64,000 bases of DNA from JARRPM01 sp963792815. GTDB taxonomy: Bacteria; Pseudomonadota; Gammaproteobacteria; Pseudomonadales; Halieaceae. Numbering within the stretch: position 1 is the first letter of the stretch; each line of letters begins with the position of its first letter. The stretch spans positions 310,001-374,000 of the forward strand of contig CAWBXR010000012.1 in NCBI GenBank assembly GCA_963792815.1, written 5' to 3'. This document shows positions 1-8,684 of the stretch, in pieces. The translations under genes and the position numbers were made by a program. The notes below the pieces were generated by a model. That model did not search any database, was not told the DNA's origin, and saw only the letters and a list, made by a program, of their open reading frames with translations.

Positions 1-1
1 G

Positions 2-2530
2 GGCATCGCCACCCAGATGGTGGTAGAGCGTCAACTGGAGGCCCAGGGCATCAACCGCCACGATCTCGGCCGCGAGAAATTCGTGGAAAAAGTCTGGGAG
101 TGGAAAGAAGAGTCCGGTGGCACCATCACCCGCCAGCTTCGCCGCCTGGGCTCCTCCCTGGACTGGTCCCGGGAACGTTTCACCATGGACCCCGGCCTCA
201 GCGCCGCGGTGCAGGAAGTGTTTATCCGTCTCTACCGCGAGGGGCTGATCTATCGCGGCAAGCGCCTGGTCAACTGGGATCCCGCGCTGCACACCGCCAT
301 CTCCGACCTGGAGGTCGTAGCCGAGGAAGAACAGGGTTACCTGTGGCACTTCCAGTACCCGCTGGCTGGAGGCGAGGGTCATGTGACAGTGGCAACCACC
401 CGGCCGGAAACGATGCTGGGGGATACCGCCGTCGCAGTTCACCCGGAAGATGAACGCTACAGCCACCTGATTGGCCGAACCGTTGAACTGCCCCTTACCG
501 GTCGCGAAATCCCGGTAATTGCCGATGACTATGTCGACCGGGAGTTCGGTACCGGCGTGGTTAAGATCACCCCGGCCCACGACTTCAGCGACTACGACAT
601 GGGTAAGCGCCACGGCCTGCCCATGATCAACATATTCGACGATGACGCCGCCATCAACGACCAGGCCCCGGCGCCCTATCGCGGGCTGGACCGGTTTGAG
701 GCCCGCAAGCGGGTCGTTGCAGACATGGAGGCCCTGGGCCTGCTGGCCAGGGTTGACGACCATACCTTGCGGGTGCCCCGGGGCGACCGCTCCGGTGTGG
801 TGATAGAACCCTACCTGACGGACCAGTGGTATGTGGACGCGCGGGAAATGGCGAAGCCCGCGATTGCAGCGGTAGAGAGCGGCGCCATCCAGTTCGTGCC
901 GAAGCAATGGGAGAACACCTATTTCGCCTGGATGCGGGATATCCAGGACTGGTGCATAAGCCGCCAGCTATGGTGGGGACACCGCATTCCCGCCTGGTAT
1001 GACGAGGCCGGCAATTTCTATGTGGGCGCCAGCGAAGCGGAGGTACGGGCGGACAATAAACTGGCCGACAGCGTCATGCTGCGCCAGGACGAAGACGTGC
1101 TGGACACCTGGTTCTCCTCCGCCCTTTGGACCTTTTCCACCCTGGGCTGGCCCGAGGAAACGCCGGAGCTGGCAACCTTCCACCCGACCTCGGTGCTGGT
1201 TACGGGCTTCGATATTATCTTCTTCTGGGTCGCCCGGATGATCATGATGACCCTGCATTTTCGCAATGAAGTACCTTTTCACACGGTGTATGTGCACGGC
1301 CTGGTGCGCGATGGCGAGGGGCAGAAGATGTCCAAGTCAAAGGGCAACGTAATCGACCCCATCGACCTGATCGACGGCATCGACCTGGAGAGCCTGGTCA
1401 AAAAACGCACTGCCGGGATGATGCAGCCGCAGCTGGCCAGCAAGATCGACAAGGCGACACGCAGGCAGTTCCCCGAGGGTATCGCGCCCTATGGCACCGA
1501 CGCGCTGCGCTTCACTTACTACTCACTCGCCTCCACCGGTCGGGATATCAAATTTGATATCGGCCGGATCGAGGGCTATCGCAACTTCTGCAACAAGATC
1601 TGGAATGCGGCGCGCTATGTCCTGATGAACTGCGAAAACCAGGACTGCGGCATCAACAGTGAACTGCCCATGGAATTGAGCCTCGCGGATCGATGGATCA
1701 TCGGCAAGCTGGAAGAAACCACGGCCGCGGTGGCGAGAGCCGTTGGCAATTACCGCTTCGACTTCGCCTCACAGGCCCTGTATGAATTCGTCTGGAACGA
1801 GTACTGCGACTGGTATCTCGAACTGTCCAAGCCGGTGTTGTGGGACGACAATGCCGCCGAGGCGGCCAAGCGCGGCACCCGGCACACGCTGCTGCAGGTG
1901 CTGGAAAAAATGCTGCGACTGCTGCATCCGTTTATGCCTTTTATCACCGAGGAAATCTGGCAAACCGTCGGCGCCATGGCCGGCAGAACCGGCCCCACCA
2001 TCATGCTGCAACCCTACCCCGAGGCCGGGGAGAAAGGCGTGGACAGCGTCGCAAACGCAGATATAGAATGGCTCAAAGGTGTGATTGTGGGTATTCGCAA
2101 TATCCGCGGCGAAATGAATATTGCACCGGGCAGGGAGCTCCCGGTACTGTTCAGGAACGGCGACCAGCGCGACCAGAAGCGACTGGAGGACAATGCGCAA
2201 TTTCTGAAAAAACTGGCCAAACTGGCAGATATCACCTGGCTGTCGGCAGGCGATGAAGCCCCGGTAGCGGCAACGACACTGGTAGGGGAATTGGAAATAC
2301 TGGTGCCCATGGCCGGGCTGATCGACAAGGACGCGGAGTTGCAGCGCCTGGGTCGGGAAATAGACAAACTTGAAAAAGACCTCGCGCGCATCAAAGGCAA
2401 ACTGGGCAACGCATCGTTCGTTGATAAGGCCCCCGCCGAAGTAGTCGCGAAAGAAAAAGAAAAAATGGACGCGCAGCAGCAGGCGCTGGAAACGTTACAG
2501 GAGCAGCAACGCCAGATCGGGCAGCTGTAA
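2..2530 (+). CDS. valS: Valyl-tRNA synthetase (5' end outside window)
   Basis: Class I aminoacyl-tRNA synthetase charging tRNA-Val in the cytoplasm. The frame is already open at base 2 (GIATQMVVERQLEAQG, just after the usual HIGH-region and GTDHAG block), so roughly the first 80-100 residues lie upstream of the window. The editing (CP1) domain follows, with the TTRPETMLGD motif. KMSKS is intact (GQKMSKSKGN, about 1320-1350). The anticodon-binding domain comes next, and the last ~70 residues form the charged ValRS coiled-coil arm. A TAA stop ends the gene at 2530. All family landmarks are in order, so only the truncation by the window edge is unusual. Confidence 0.97.
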   Translation, partial: GIATQMVVERQLEAQGINRHDLGREKFVEKVWEWKEESGGTITRQLRRLGSSLDWSRERFTMDPGLSAAVQEVFIRLYREGLIYRGKRLVNWDPALHTAISDLEVVAEEEQGYLWHFQYPLAGGEGHVTVATTRPETMLGDTAVAVHPEDERYSHLIGRTVELPLTGREIPVIADDYVDREFGTGVVKITPAHDFSDYDMGKRHGLPMINIFDDDAAINDQAPAPYRGLDRFEARKRVVADMEALGLLARVDDHTLRVPRGDRSGVVIEPYLTDQWYVDAREMAKPAIAAVESGAIQFVPKQWENTYFAWMRDIQDWCISRQLWWGHRIPAWYDEAGNFYVGASEAEVRADNKLADSVMLRQDEDVLDTWFSSALWTFSTLGWPEETPELATFHPTSVLVTGFDIIFFWVARMIMMTLHFRNEVPFHTVYVHGLVRDGEGQKMSKSKGNVIDPIDLIDGIDLESLVKKRTAGMMQPQLASKIDKATRRQFPEGIAPYGTDALRFTYYSLASTGRDIKFDIGRIEGYRNFCNKIWNAARYVLMNCENQDCGINSELPMELSLADRWIIGKLEETTAAVARAVGNYRFDFASQALYEFVWNEYCDWYLELSKPVLWDDNAAEAAKRGTRHTLLQVLEKMLRLLHPFMPFITEEIWQTVGAMAGRTGPTIMLQPYPEAGEKGVDSVANADIEWLKGVIVGIRNIRGEMNIAPGRELPVLFRNGDQRDQKRLEDNAQFLKKLAKLADITWLSAGDEAPVAATTLVGELEILVPMAGLIDKDAELQRLGREIDKLEKDLARIKGKLGNASFVDKAPAEVVAKEKEKMDAQQQALETLQEQQRQIGQL

Positions 2531-2622
2531 CGTCACCTCGGTAACAAGGATTTCCCGCCTCCACCGCCGGCTTCGGCGACTGGGGCCTAATAAAAGCAAA
2601 ATGAAAGTCCGAGGAAAGTGGT

Positions 2623-2835
2623 ATGACAGATCGTGTAAGCGGCACGGTAAAGTGGTTCAATAACGCCAAGGGATTTGGCTTCATCACCCGGCAGGAAAGC
2701 GAAGACGATGTTTTCGTCCACTTCCGTTCCATCCAGGGGGATGGCTACCGCACCCTCAATGAGGGGCAGGTGGTGGAATTCAAACTGGTCGAGGGGCCCA
2801 AGGGTCTTCAGGCTGAGGATGTTATGAAACTCTAG
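2623..2835 (+). CDS. Cold-shock protein (CspA family)
   Basis: A 70-residue single-domain cold-shock protein, a cytoplasmic single-stranded nucleic-acid binder or RNA chaperone. It carries RNP1-like KGFGFI and RNP2-like VFVHF, preceded by GTVKWFN. A GAGGAAAG ribosome-binding site lies about 9 bases before the ATG. It sits about 90 bp after valS and upstream of a second cold-shock-domain gene at 3055. Which CspA paralogue it represents cannot be told from sequence. The exact role, cold-induced or constitutive, is not visible either. Confidence 0.93.
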   Translation: MTDRVSGTVKWFNNAKGFGFITRQESEDDVFVHFRSIQGDGYRTLNEGQVVEFKLVEGPKGLQAEDVMKL

Positions 2836-3054
2836 CCCTCGCCCGCGCCGGCCCATCGCCGGCCCCGGGCTACGCATCACCCATGGAGTGACTCCGGCGG
2901 CGATTATGCCGCGGGATGGCTGTAGCCATTGTGCATTCGCATTTTTGTTTCCCCATAATCGACCTCCGGGCCTACTCGCAAAGCGGAATGGTGCTAAACT
3001 TGCGCCGCATCACCGCCCCACCACTTTTGGGCCTGAACTTGTGAGAGGAAATCC

Positions 3055-3522
3055 ATGAATTTTATCGTCAAAATCATTATCAGCGTGATAGTCGCCGCCG
3101 TCGCTACCGCCTTGACAACCTGGTTTGCCGGCAGTGGTCACGCCGATATAGTCCTGTTTCTCGCTTTCTGTGGCGCCACCGTCGCGACTACACTGCTGGT
3201 ATCCATACCGGGTAGGACCGCCGCAGCTGCGCCCGGACAGGAGCCGAAAAAAGCGTCGCGCAAACCCGCTCCGGCAAAAACACGCGCCGCGTCCGGCAGC
3301 AGCTCAAGCGGCGGAGCGAGGGAGCACGGAACGGTAAAATGGTTCAACGTATCCAAGGGCTTCGGCTTTATTACCAAGGACGACGGTGAGGAAATATTCG
3401 TGCACTTCCGCTCCATCAGGGGTGGCGGCCGGCGCGGTTTGAAGGACGGCCAGGAAGTTACTTTCATTGTTGCCCAGAGCGACAAGGGTCCCCAGGCTGA
3501 AGACGTTGAAGGCATAGAGTAA
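3055..3522 (+). CDS. Membrane-anchored cold-shock-domain protein
   Basis: A 155-residue protein. Residues ~4-26 and ~31-53 are two strongly hydrophobic, probably membrane-spanning helices. A basic Ala/Pro/Lys/Ser linker follows (~54-88), then a complete cold-shock domain (~89-155) with GTVKWFN, KGFGFI and IFVHF. Two helices would place both the start and the nucleic-acid-binding domain on the same, presumably cytoplasmic, side. Membrane-linked CSD proteins (often DUF1294 fusions) are known, but here the helices are N-terminal and short. The ATG is preceded by GAGAGGAAATCC. RNA or DNA tethering at the inner membrane is inference only. Confidence 0.85.
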   Translation: MNFIVKIIISVIVAAVATALTTWFAGSGHADIVLFLAFCGATVATTLLVSIPGRTAAAAPGQEPKKASRKPAPAKTRAASGSSSSGGAREHGTVKWFNVSKGFGFITKDDGEEIFVHFRSIRGGGRRGLKDGQEVTFIVAQSDKGPQAEDVEGIE

Positions 3523-3551
3523 GCTACAGGGCAAGACAACGGGGTTTCAAA

Positions 3552-4175
3552 TTGAGCAAGAAGAATGCAATCACTGAAAGGCGGTTTCGCGGCGCTATCA
3601 TGCCCACGGCGTCCCACCCGCAGATCCGCAGGGTAAAACGACAGGGCAACTACCCATCGATCCACGGCAACAAGTTATGGAAATCCAGCTGCCTGATAAT
3701 CGACTACCTGAAGAAGAACCCGCCAGAGCACGCGGGCACCGTCATCGATGTCGGCTGCGGCTGGGGCGCCTCAGGCATCTGGTGCGCAAAAAAACTCGGT
3801 TCAGCCGTGACCTCGATGGATGCCGATCCCGATGTATTTCCCTTCCTGGATGTCGCGGCGGAGCTTAACGGGGTTGTCACCACGCCGCTCGTATCGCGTT
3901 TTGAAGAACTGACCACCCGCCAACTGGCAAAATTTGACATGCTTGTGGCGGCTGACATCTGCTTCTGGGATGAACTGGTAGACCCGGTTTGCAAGATGGT
4001 TAACCGCGCCGTGAAGGCAGGCGTGAAGCAAATAATGATTGCGGACCCCGAGCGCCCCACCTTTCATGAAATGGCCGAGCGCTGCGTCGAGCGCCACTGT
4101 GCCGACCTGGTGGAGTGGGAAACCCGCTCACCGATCAAGGCCAGCGGTGCGATCATGATCATCCACAACGCCTGA
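3552..4175 (+). CDS. Class I SAM-dependent methyltransferase
   Basis: A 207-residue Rossmann-fold methyltransferase. Motif I is VIDVGCGWGASG (around residue 65), an acidic residue ends the next strand (SMDAD), and a post-motif ADICFWDE follows. The leading IHGNKLWKSS segment resembles the Methyltransf_16 / lysine-methyltransferase-like group. The substrate cannot be inferred. The start is uncertain. TTG at 3552 gives the longest form and keeps a basic RRFRG segment, while an in-frame ATG at 3600 gives a 191-residue protein. Neither has a strong Shine-Dalgarno sequence. It follows the membrane cold-shock gene by about 30 bp and may be co-transcribed. Confidence 0.75.
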   Translation: MSKKNAITERRFRGAIMPTASHPQIRRVKRQGNYPSIHGNKLWKSSCLIIDYLKKNPPEHAGTVIDVGCGWGASGIWCAKKLGSAVTSMDADPDVFPFLDVAAELNGVVTTPLVSRFEELTTRQLAKFDMLVAADICFWDELVDPVCKMVNRAVKAGVKQIMIADPERPTFHEMAERCVERHCADLVEWETRSPIKASGAIMIIHNA

Positions 4176-4183
4176 ACGGCCCG

Positions 4184-5512
4184 TCAGTCGAGCACTTCGT
4201 AGTCCCGCTGCAGATGCAAGCCGGGCTCCGGCTCGCCGTTGACGATACGCGGACGAAAACGGGTCTGGGCGAGGTTGCGTCGCAACTTGCCGACCTTACC
4301 CTCATCGGCCTCATTCACCGCGCTGGCTTCTATGTTGTCCGCCCTGCCGGTCGCCGACACGTCGTATCGGGCCTGCACGATGATGGGCTGCGTGTCTTCG
4401 GCTGCCGGACGCGGCTGCCAGAAAGCGCCGTTCGCCGGCAGCTCCACCGGTTCACCCAGCCACTGCTGCAACAGGGCCAGATCGCCCGCATCCCGCAGGA
4501 CTGATTCCACCTGCCGGTAGGCTGATAGCGCCTCGGTGCGACGGTCATTCCACTGATTCCAGTCGCCGAGTTCCAGCCAGGCGCCGGCCAGGGCTTCCGG
4601 CTGGGTTTGCGGCGTACGCGCGACCAGCTCGTCGAGCAGTTCGCGGCCGCGGGAAAGCGCGCTGCGCTGCAGGGATTCCACCCGCTGCAGGCTCAAATCC
4701 TGATCGTCCCAGGCGCTGGGCATGGCATACTGCGAAACTCGCCCCATCGGCTCTGTCGCGGGATCGTAGCGACTCAGCAACAGGTAGAGATTGCGCACCT
4801 GGCTCAACACCAGCGCACGATAGCCCGGGTAGTCCACTGCGGGATCTGCGTTTATATCCTGCAGCATGCGGTCGTTAAGTGCATACAGTGCAAGCAGTCG
4901 ATCGGTGTCGCGCTCGTCCAGCTCCAGGCGCAGTGCTTCTCGCTGCCAGCGCAGGTATTCAAGTGCAGCACCCAGCCGCAGCGGTGTAAAGGGCGCCTGC
5001 CCGCTGCCGTACAAGCGGAAGAAATAATCGTAGCGCGCATCGAGTGTCGCCATGTCGCCGGTCATGCGGTAAGTCTCGAACAGCTCCCGCAATATGGGAA
5101 CCTGCCGTTCACTGTAGAGACCGTCATTGATGCGCACCACGTGCAGCGCGCGCTGGAAAACCTGCTGGGCCTGCGCGATGTCGCCGCTGCGCCGGTGCAG
5201 CCGCGCCAGGTCCGCCAGGGGTTCCGCCAGCGTATCGGCGTAGGGACCGCCTTCCGCCTCGAGCAGGCTCAGTTGGCGCTCGAAGCTGGCATTGTCGCTC
5301 GCTGCGGACTCCGGGGCGGGGCTTGGCCGGGCGTCGACGCTGCCCGCATCCACCTGGCCCTCACCCAGCCGCACAAAGTATTCCCCGTATGGCGTGGCTG
5401 CAGCTGCACCGGCAGGCTGCGCCGGCAGCAGGCCGCCACACAGGAAACAGGCTGTCAGCGCCAGCAGGTAGCGGCGGCGGCAACGGGGCCAACTATTCAG
5501 ATTCCCGACCAT
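4184..5512 (-). CDS. Secreted TPR-type protein with TonB-C-like tail
   Basis: A 442-residue protein with an N-terminal export signal: a basic start, then LLALTACFLCGG and an Ala-rich cleavage region near residue 37. A helical TPR-like body follows (IAQAQQVFQRALHVV and similar). The last ~70 residues (QPIIVQARYDVSATG to the C-terminus) resemble a TonB C-terminal fold, but there is no N-terminal TonB anchor or long Pro-rich spacer. Similar proteins are annotated in marine gammaproteobacteria as TonB-like or tetratricopeptide proteins. No specific partner is visible. It converges on the methyltransferase gene, with stops only 8 bp apart. The function remains a guess. Confidence 0.7.
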   Translation of the reverse strand: MVGNLNSWPRCRRRYLLALTACFLCGGLLPAQPAGAAAATPYGEYFVRLGEGQVDAGSVDARPSPAPESAASDNASFERQLSLLEAEGGPYADTLAEPLADLARLHRRSGDIAQAQQVFQRALHVVRINDGLYSERQVPILRELFETYRMTGDMATLDARYDYFFRLYGSGQAPFTPLRLGAALEYLRWQREALRLELDERDTDRLLALYALNDRMLQDINADPAVDYPGYRALVLSQVRNLYLLLSRYDPATEPMGRVSQYAMPSAWDDQDLSLQRVESLQRSALSRGRELLDELVARTPQTQPEALAGAWLELGDWNQWNDRRTEALSAYRQVESVLRDAGDLALLQQWLGEPVELPANGAFWQPRPAAEDTQPIIVQARYDVSATGRADNIEASAVNEADEGKVGKLRRNLAQTRFRPRIVNGEPEPGLHLQRDYEVLD

Positions 5513-5733
5513 TAACTGCCCACAATTTCTGGCGACCGACTGTTGTAAGATGATATAACGATCGTCCGGCTTTCAGGCCACAACGGCGCCAACATGCCAC
5601 GCCGGAGCGGTTCCTGCAAGGCCATTCACCGCGCGGTGCCTGCCACATCGACGCACCCGCAAAGCGGGGATAACTGCCGGGCGCACAGACAGCGCCCCGC
5701 AACAGGGACCCGCCCGGCGAATAGAGGAAATTC

Positions 5734-7476
5734 ATGAAACAACTGGGAATTCTTGACGCAGCTTTCATCAATCTTGAGCAGACCAACACGCCGCAGCACG
5801 TGGGTGGCCTGGGCATCTACGACCCCTCGACGGCGCCAGCGGGCTTCGTACGCTTCAAGGACGTGATCGCCGGCTTCGAGCGACGCCTGGGGAAGTTGCC
5901 CCTGTTTCGCACCCGCATCGTTGAGGTCCCGGGAGGACTGGATCGTCCCTACTGGGTGAAAGACGCCAACTTTGACGTGGAGTTTCACCTGCGCCACATC
6001 GCCCTGCCCGCTCCCGGCGATTGGCGGCAACTGTGCATCCAGGTTGCCCGGCTGCACTCCCGCCCCCTCGACATGTCACGGCCGTTGTGGGAGGCCTATA
6101 TTATCGAGGGGCTGGACAACATCCCCAATCTGCCTGCAGGCTGTTTCGCGGTCTACACCAAGATGCACCACGCCCTGGTCGATGGCGCCGGCGGTTCCTC
6201 CTTCATGGCGGCCCTGCATGACCTGCAGGCAAATCCCGACAGCGAAGATGACGCCGAGGAGGAGCCCCGCCTGGTGGACACGGACCCGAGCGTGGCGGAG
6301 CTGCTGTCCCGGGCCTCGGTAAACGGCGTCAAGAACACCCTGCAACTGGTTCGCGGTACTGCCCGCAACACCCTGGCAATAGGCAAATATGCGCTGGATG
6401 TGGCCCGCAAACAGATTCCCGCGCCCGATGTCTCCGCGCCGAAGACGATCCTGAACCGTTCGGTAGGCCCGCACCGGGTATTCGATGCAGCTGAGTTCCC
6501 GCTGGAGGCTTTCAAGGAGATCAAGAACGCGACCGGCGTCACCCTGAACGATGTGGCGCTGGGCATCATCGGCGGGGCGCTCCTGCGCTACCTCCAGAGC
6601 AGGGGCGAAGCGCCTGCAGAGGGCTCCCTGGCTGCCGCGATCCCCCTCAACATGCGCACGCGCCGCGACACTAGCGACGACAACAACCAGGTGGGCTCGG
6701 TGTTTGGATCGCTGCACACGGAGATCACAGACCCGATAGAGCGCCTGCAGGCCATCAGGCAGTCGACGGCGGAAGCCAAGGAGAGCGGAGAGGCGAGCCC
6801 CATGGTAGATGCCATGAAACTGGCAGGGGTGTTTTCTCCGCTGATCTCCAGGGCCGCTGCCGGAATCTGGTCGCGCAACGAGTTGTCCCGGTTCATCCCG
6901 ATGAATGTCTCGACCTGCATCTCCAACGTTCCGGGGCCGGACTTTCCCCTCTACTGCGCCGGCGCCAGAATGGTCGACTATTACGGCCTGGGCGTGTTGA
7001 CCCCGGGCATGGGCATTTTCCACCTGGTGTTCAGCTACGCCGGCAAAATCACCCTGTCGGTGCTGGCGGACCGGGACATCATGCCCGACCCCGAGACCTA
7101 CCACGATTTCCTCGTATCGTCCTATGAGGAACTCTACCGGGCGGCACTCGGCCACAAGGCTGGCTCCGGCCACGCGGCAGCCAGCCTGGGCGGCGTATCC
7201 CCCAAGCGGGACTCCGCGGGCAAGGTCGGCAAGCCCGGGACCAGGGCCAAAACCAAAACCAAAGCCAAAGCCGGCGGCAAGGCCCGCGCAAAGGCGAAGG
7301 CAAAAGCCGGCGCCAGGGCTGCCGCAAAGCCAAAGCTCGCCGCCACGGGCAAGGCCCGCGCCAAGGCAAAAGCCAAAGACAAAGACAAAGACAAAGCTGC
7401 GACCCAAGGCCAGGCCCGGGCGCCCTGCCGCCAGGCGCTGACAACCCGGTGGTCAACCGGGGATAACTCCGCATGA
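5734..7476 (+). CDS. Wax ester synthase / diacylglycerol acyltransferase with Lys/Ala-rich tail
   Basis: WS/DGAT-family acyltransferase that makes wax esters and/or triacylglycerol from acyl-CoA at the inner face of the membrane or lipid body. The catalytic HHxxxDG motif is present as HHALVDG around residue 145. The C-terminal domain retains NVPGP (CISNVPGPDF) and other conserved blocks. The enzyme proper ends near residue ~470. After that come ~90 residues dominated by Lys/Ala dipeptides and KDKDKDK, ending RWSTGDNSA. Such basic tails are typical of histone H1-like or PhaF-like proteins, not of WS/DGATs. The ATG follows AGAGGAAATTC. A LysR remnant follows directly downstream. Confidence 0.92.
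   Translation: MKQLGILDAAFINLEQTNTPQHVGGLGIYDPSTAPAGFVRFKDVIAGFERRLGKLPLFRTRIVEVPGGLDRPYWVKDANFDVEFHLRHIALPAPGDWRQLCIQVARLHSRPLDMSRPLWEAYIIEGLDNIPNLPAGCFAVYTKMHHALVDGAGGSSFMAALHDLQANPDSEDDAEEEPRLVDTDPSVAELLSRASVNGVKNTLQLVRGTARNTLAIGKYALDVARKQIPAPDVSAPKTILNRSVGPHRVFDAAEFPLEAFKEIKNATGVTLNDVALGIIGGALLRYLQSRGEAPAEGSLAAAIPLNMRTRRDTSDDNNQVGSVFGSLHTEITDPIERLQAIRQSTAEAKESGEASPMVDAMKLAGVFSPLISRAAAGIWSRNELSRFIPMNVSTCISNVPGPDFPLYCAGARMVDYYGLGVLTPGMGIFHLVFSYAGKITLSVLADRDIMPDPETYHDFLVSSYEELYRAALGHKAGSGHAAASLGGVSPKRDSAGKVGKPGTRAKTKTKAKAGGKARAKAKAKAGARAAAKPKLAATGKARAKAKAKDKDKDKAATQGQARAPCRQALTTRWSTGDNSA
7237..7400 (+). repeat. Low-complexity AAA/GCC codon repeat encoding the Lys/Ala tail
   Basis: A purine-rich, degenerate tandem repeat built from short AAAGCC-, AAAACC- and AAAGAC-like units. 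It encodes the KTKTKAKA / KAKAKAG / KDKDKDK tail of the acyltransferase. Unit length and phase vary and there are no unique spacers, so this is a slippage-prone coding microsatellite and not a CRISPR array. Confidence 0.7.
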
Positions 7477-7497
7477 ACCCAAATTATATCAGCTGCG

Positions 7498-7861
7498 ATG
7501 AACACCATAGAACTTTCAAAAATTGACCTCAACTTACTGATTTCACTCGATATATTGCTGCAAGAGCAAAATGTTTCCAGGGCCGCCAAAGGCCTGCATA
7601 TCACCCAGCGGGCGATGAGCAAAACCCTGTCCAGGCTGCGGGAGCTGTTTGACGACCCGCGGCTTGTGCGCCCTACCCTCCCTCCCGGGCGGCAGCCCGA
7701 GCATCGACTACGCGCTGGTAGCTCACAAGCGCACCGCGCACTCGCCCCTGCACGGGTGGTTGTGGGAACAGATCACGTGTACCATCCGCGACTTACGTAT
7801 TCCCCTGTCGCGCAAGCTGCGCCAGCGGGTAGCGGCGGGCAGTAACGATCCACTCCAGTAG
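7498..7861 (+). pseudogene. LysR-family regulator remnant (internal deletion and frameshift)
   Basis: The first ~57 codons encode a good LysR winged helix: LNLLISLDILLQEQNVSRAA, followed by TQRAMSKTLSRLRELFDDPRLVR. The frame then runs into unrelated sequence. In the next frame, from about 7690 to 7861, reads SIDYALVAHKRTAHSPLHGW and beyond, which looks like the last ~50 residues of a LysR effector domain (HxRxxxSPxxxWL). The ~190 residues normally between these parts are missing. This is therefore a deletion derivative, not a simple sequencing slip. A target gene cannot be inferred, though it lies between the WS/DGAT and tatD. Confidence 0.75.
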
Positions 7862-7871
7862 CGATTAGTTG

Positions 7872-8684
7872 ATGAGCAAAACCAAGCGGCGCGAGATACC
7901 CTGTTTCGATACTCCCATCATTGAGACCCACTGCCACCTGGACTATCTGGACGCGGATCAACTGGCCGCCACCCTGGCGCAATCAGCCCAGGTGGGCATC
8001 GAGAGAATCATCACGATTGCGGTATCCCCGGCCAACCTGGAGCGGGTCCTGGAACTGACACGGGAAGCGCCGATCATCTGGGGCACCCAGGGGATCCACC
8101 CCCACGAGGCGGCCTCCTATACCGCAGAGTCCGAGGCACTGATCCGGCTTAACGCCGCCGACGAGCGGATCCTGGCGATTGGCGAGATCGGTCTGGACTA
8201 TCATTACGATCACGCCGACCGGGCTGTCCAGCGCTCGGTATTCGAGCGGCAGCTGCAGCTGGCAGCTGACCTGGATATGCCTGTGGTCATACACACCCGG
8301 GAGGCGGATGACGATACCCGGGACATCCTCAGGGCGTTCAGCCCCCTGCTGCGGCGCAAGGGCGTATTGCACAGCTTCACCTCGGGCCTGCCGCTGGCGG
8401 AGTACTGCCTGTCGGAGGGCTTTATGCTGGGTTTCAACGGTATCGCCACATTCAACAGTGCCGATAATGTGCGGGAAGTGATCTGTGCCACCCCGCTGGA
8501 GCAAATACTGCTGGAAACCGACGCCCCCTACCTCACCCCTGTGCCCTACCGGGGCAGACCCAATGCGCCGTTCTATCTGCCGCTGATCGCGGAAAAGGTG
8601 GCCCAGGTGAAGGAACTGGAGATAGAAGCGATGTTGCAACAGGTTTACCGCAACAGCATCACCGCTTTTTTTGGAGCCAATTGA
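7872..8684 (+). CDS. TatD-family metal-dependent hydrolase / nuclease
   Basis: A 270-residue TatD-type TIM-barrel hydrolase, a family of Mg-dependent deoxyribonucleases. Metal ligands are visible as THCHLD near residue 20, GEIGLDYHYD, a central HTREADDDT, the HSF block and the terminal ETDAPYLTP. The ATG at 7872 is preceded by an adjacent in-frame TTG that I did not use. Its stop (TGA, 8682-8684) overlaps the rapA ATG by one base, so the two are probably translationally coupled. It most resembles the TatD/YjjV-type subgroup. The specific paralogue is uncertain. Confidence 0.93.
   Translation: MSKTKRREIPCFDTPIIETHCHLDYLDADQLAATLAQSAQVGIERIITIAVSPANLERVLELTREAPIIWGTQGIHPHEAASYTAESEALIRLNAADERILAIGEIGLDYHYDHADRAVQRSVFERQLQLAADLDMPVVIHTREADDDTRDILRAFSPLLRRKGVLHSFTSGLPLAEYCLSEGFMLGFNGIATFNSADNVREVICATPLEQILLETDAPYLTPVPYRGRPNAPFYLPLIAEKVAQVKELEIEAMLQQVYRNSITAFFGAN

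Noticed and set aside
7237..7400. CRISPR-like repetitive DNA
   Set aside because: The repeat is a codon-scale Lys/Ala microsatellite inside a gene, with no equal-length repeats and no spacers.
6076..7407. A long minus-strand open frame (about 440 codons) opposite the wax-ester synthase
   Set aside because: It is antisense to a gene with clear family motifs, has no domain, and its Gly/Phe-rich part is the complement of the Lys/Ala repeat. High GC leaves such frames open by chance.
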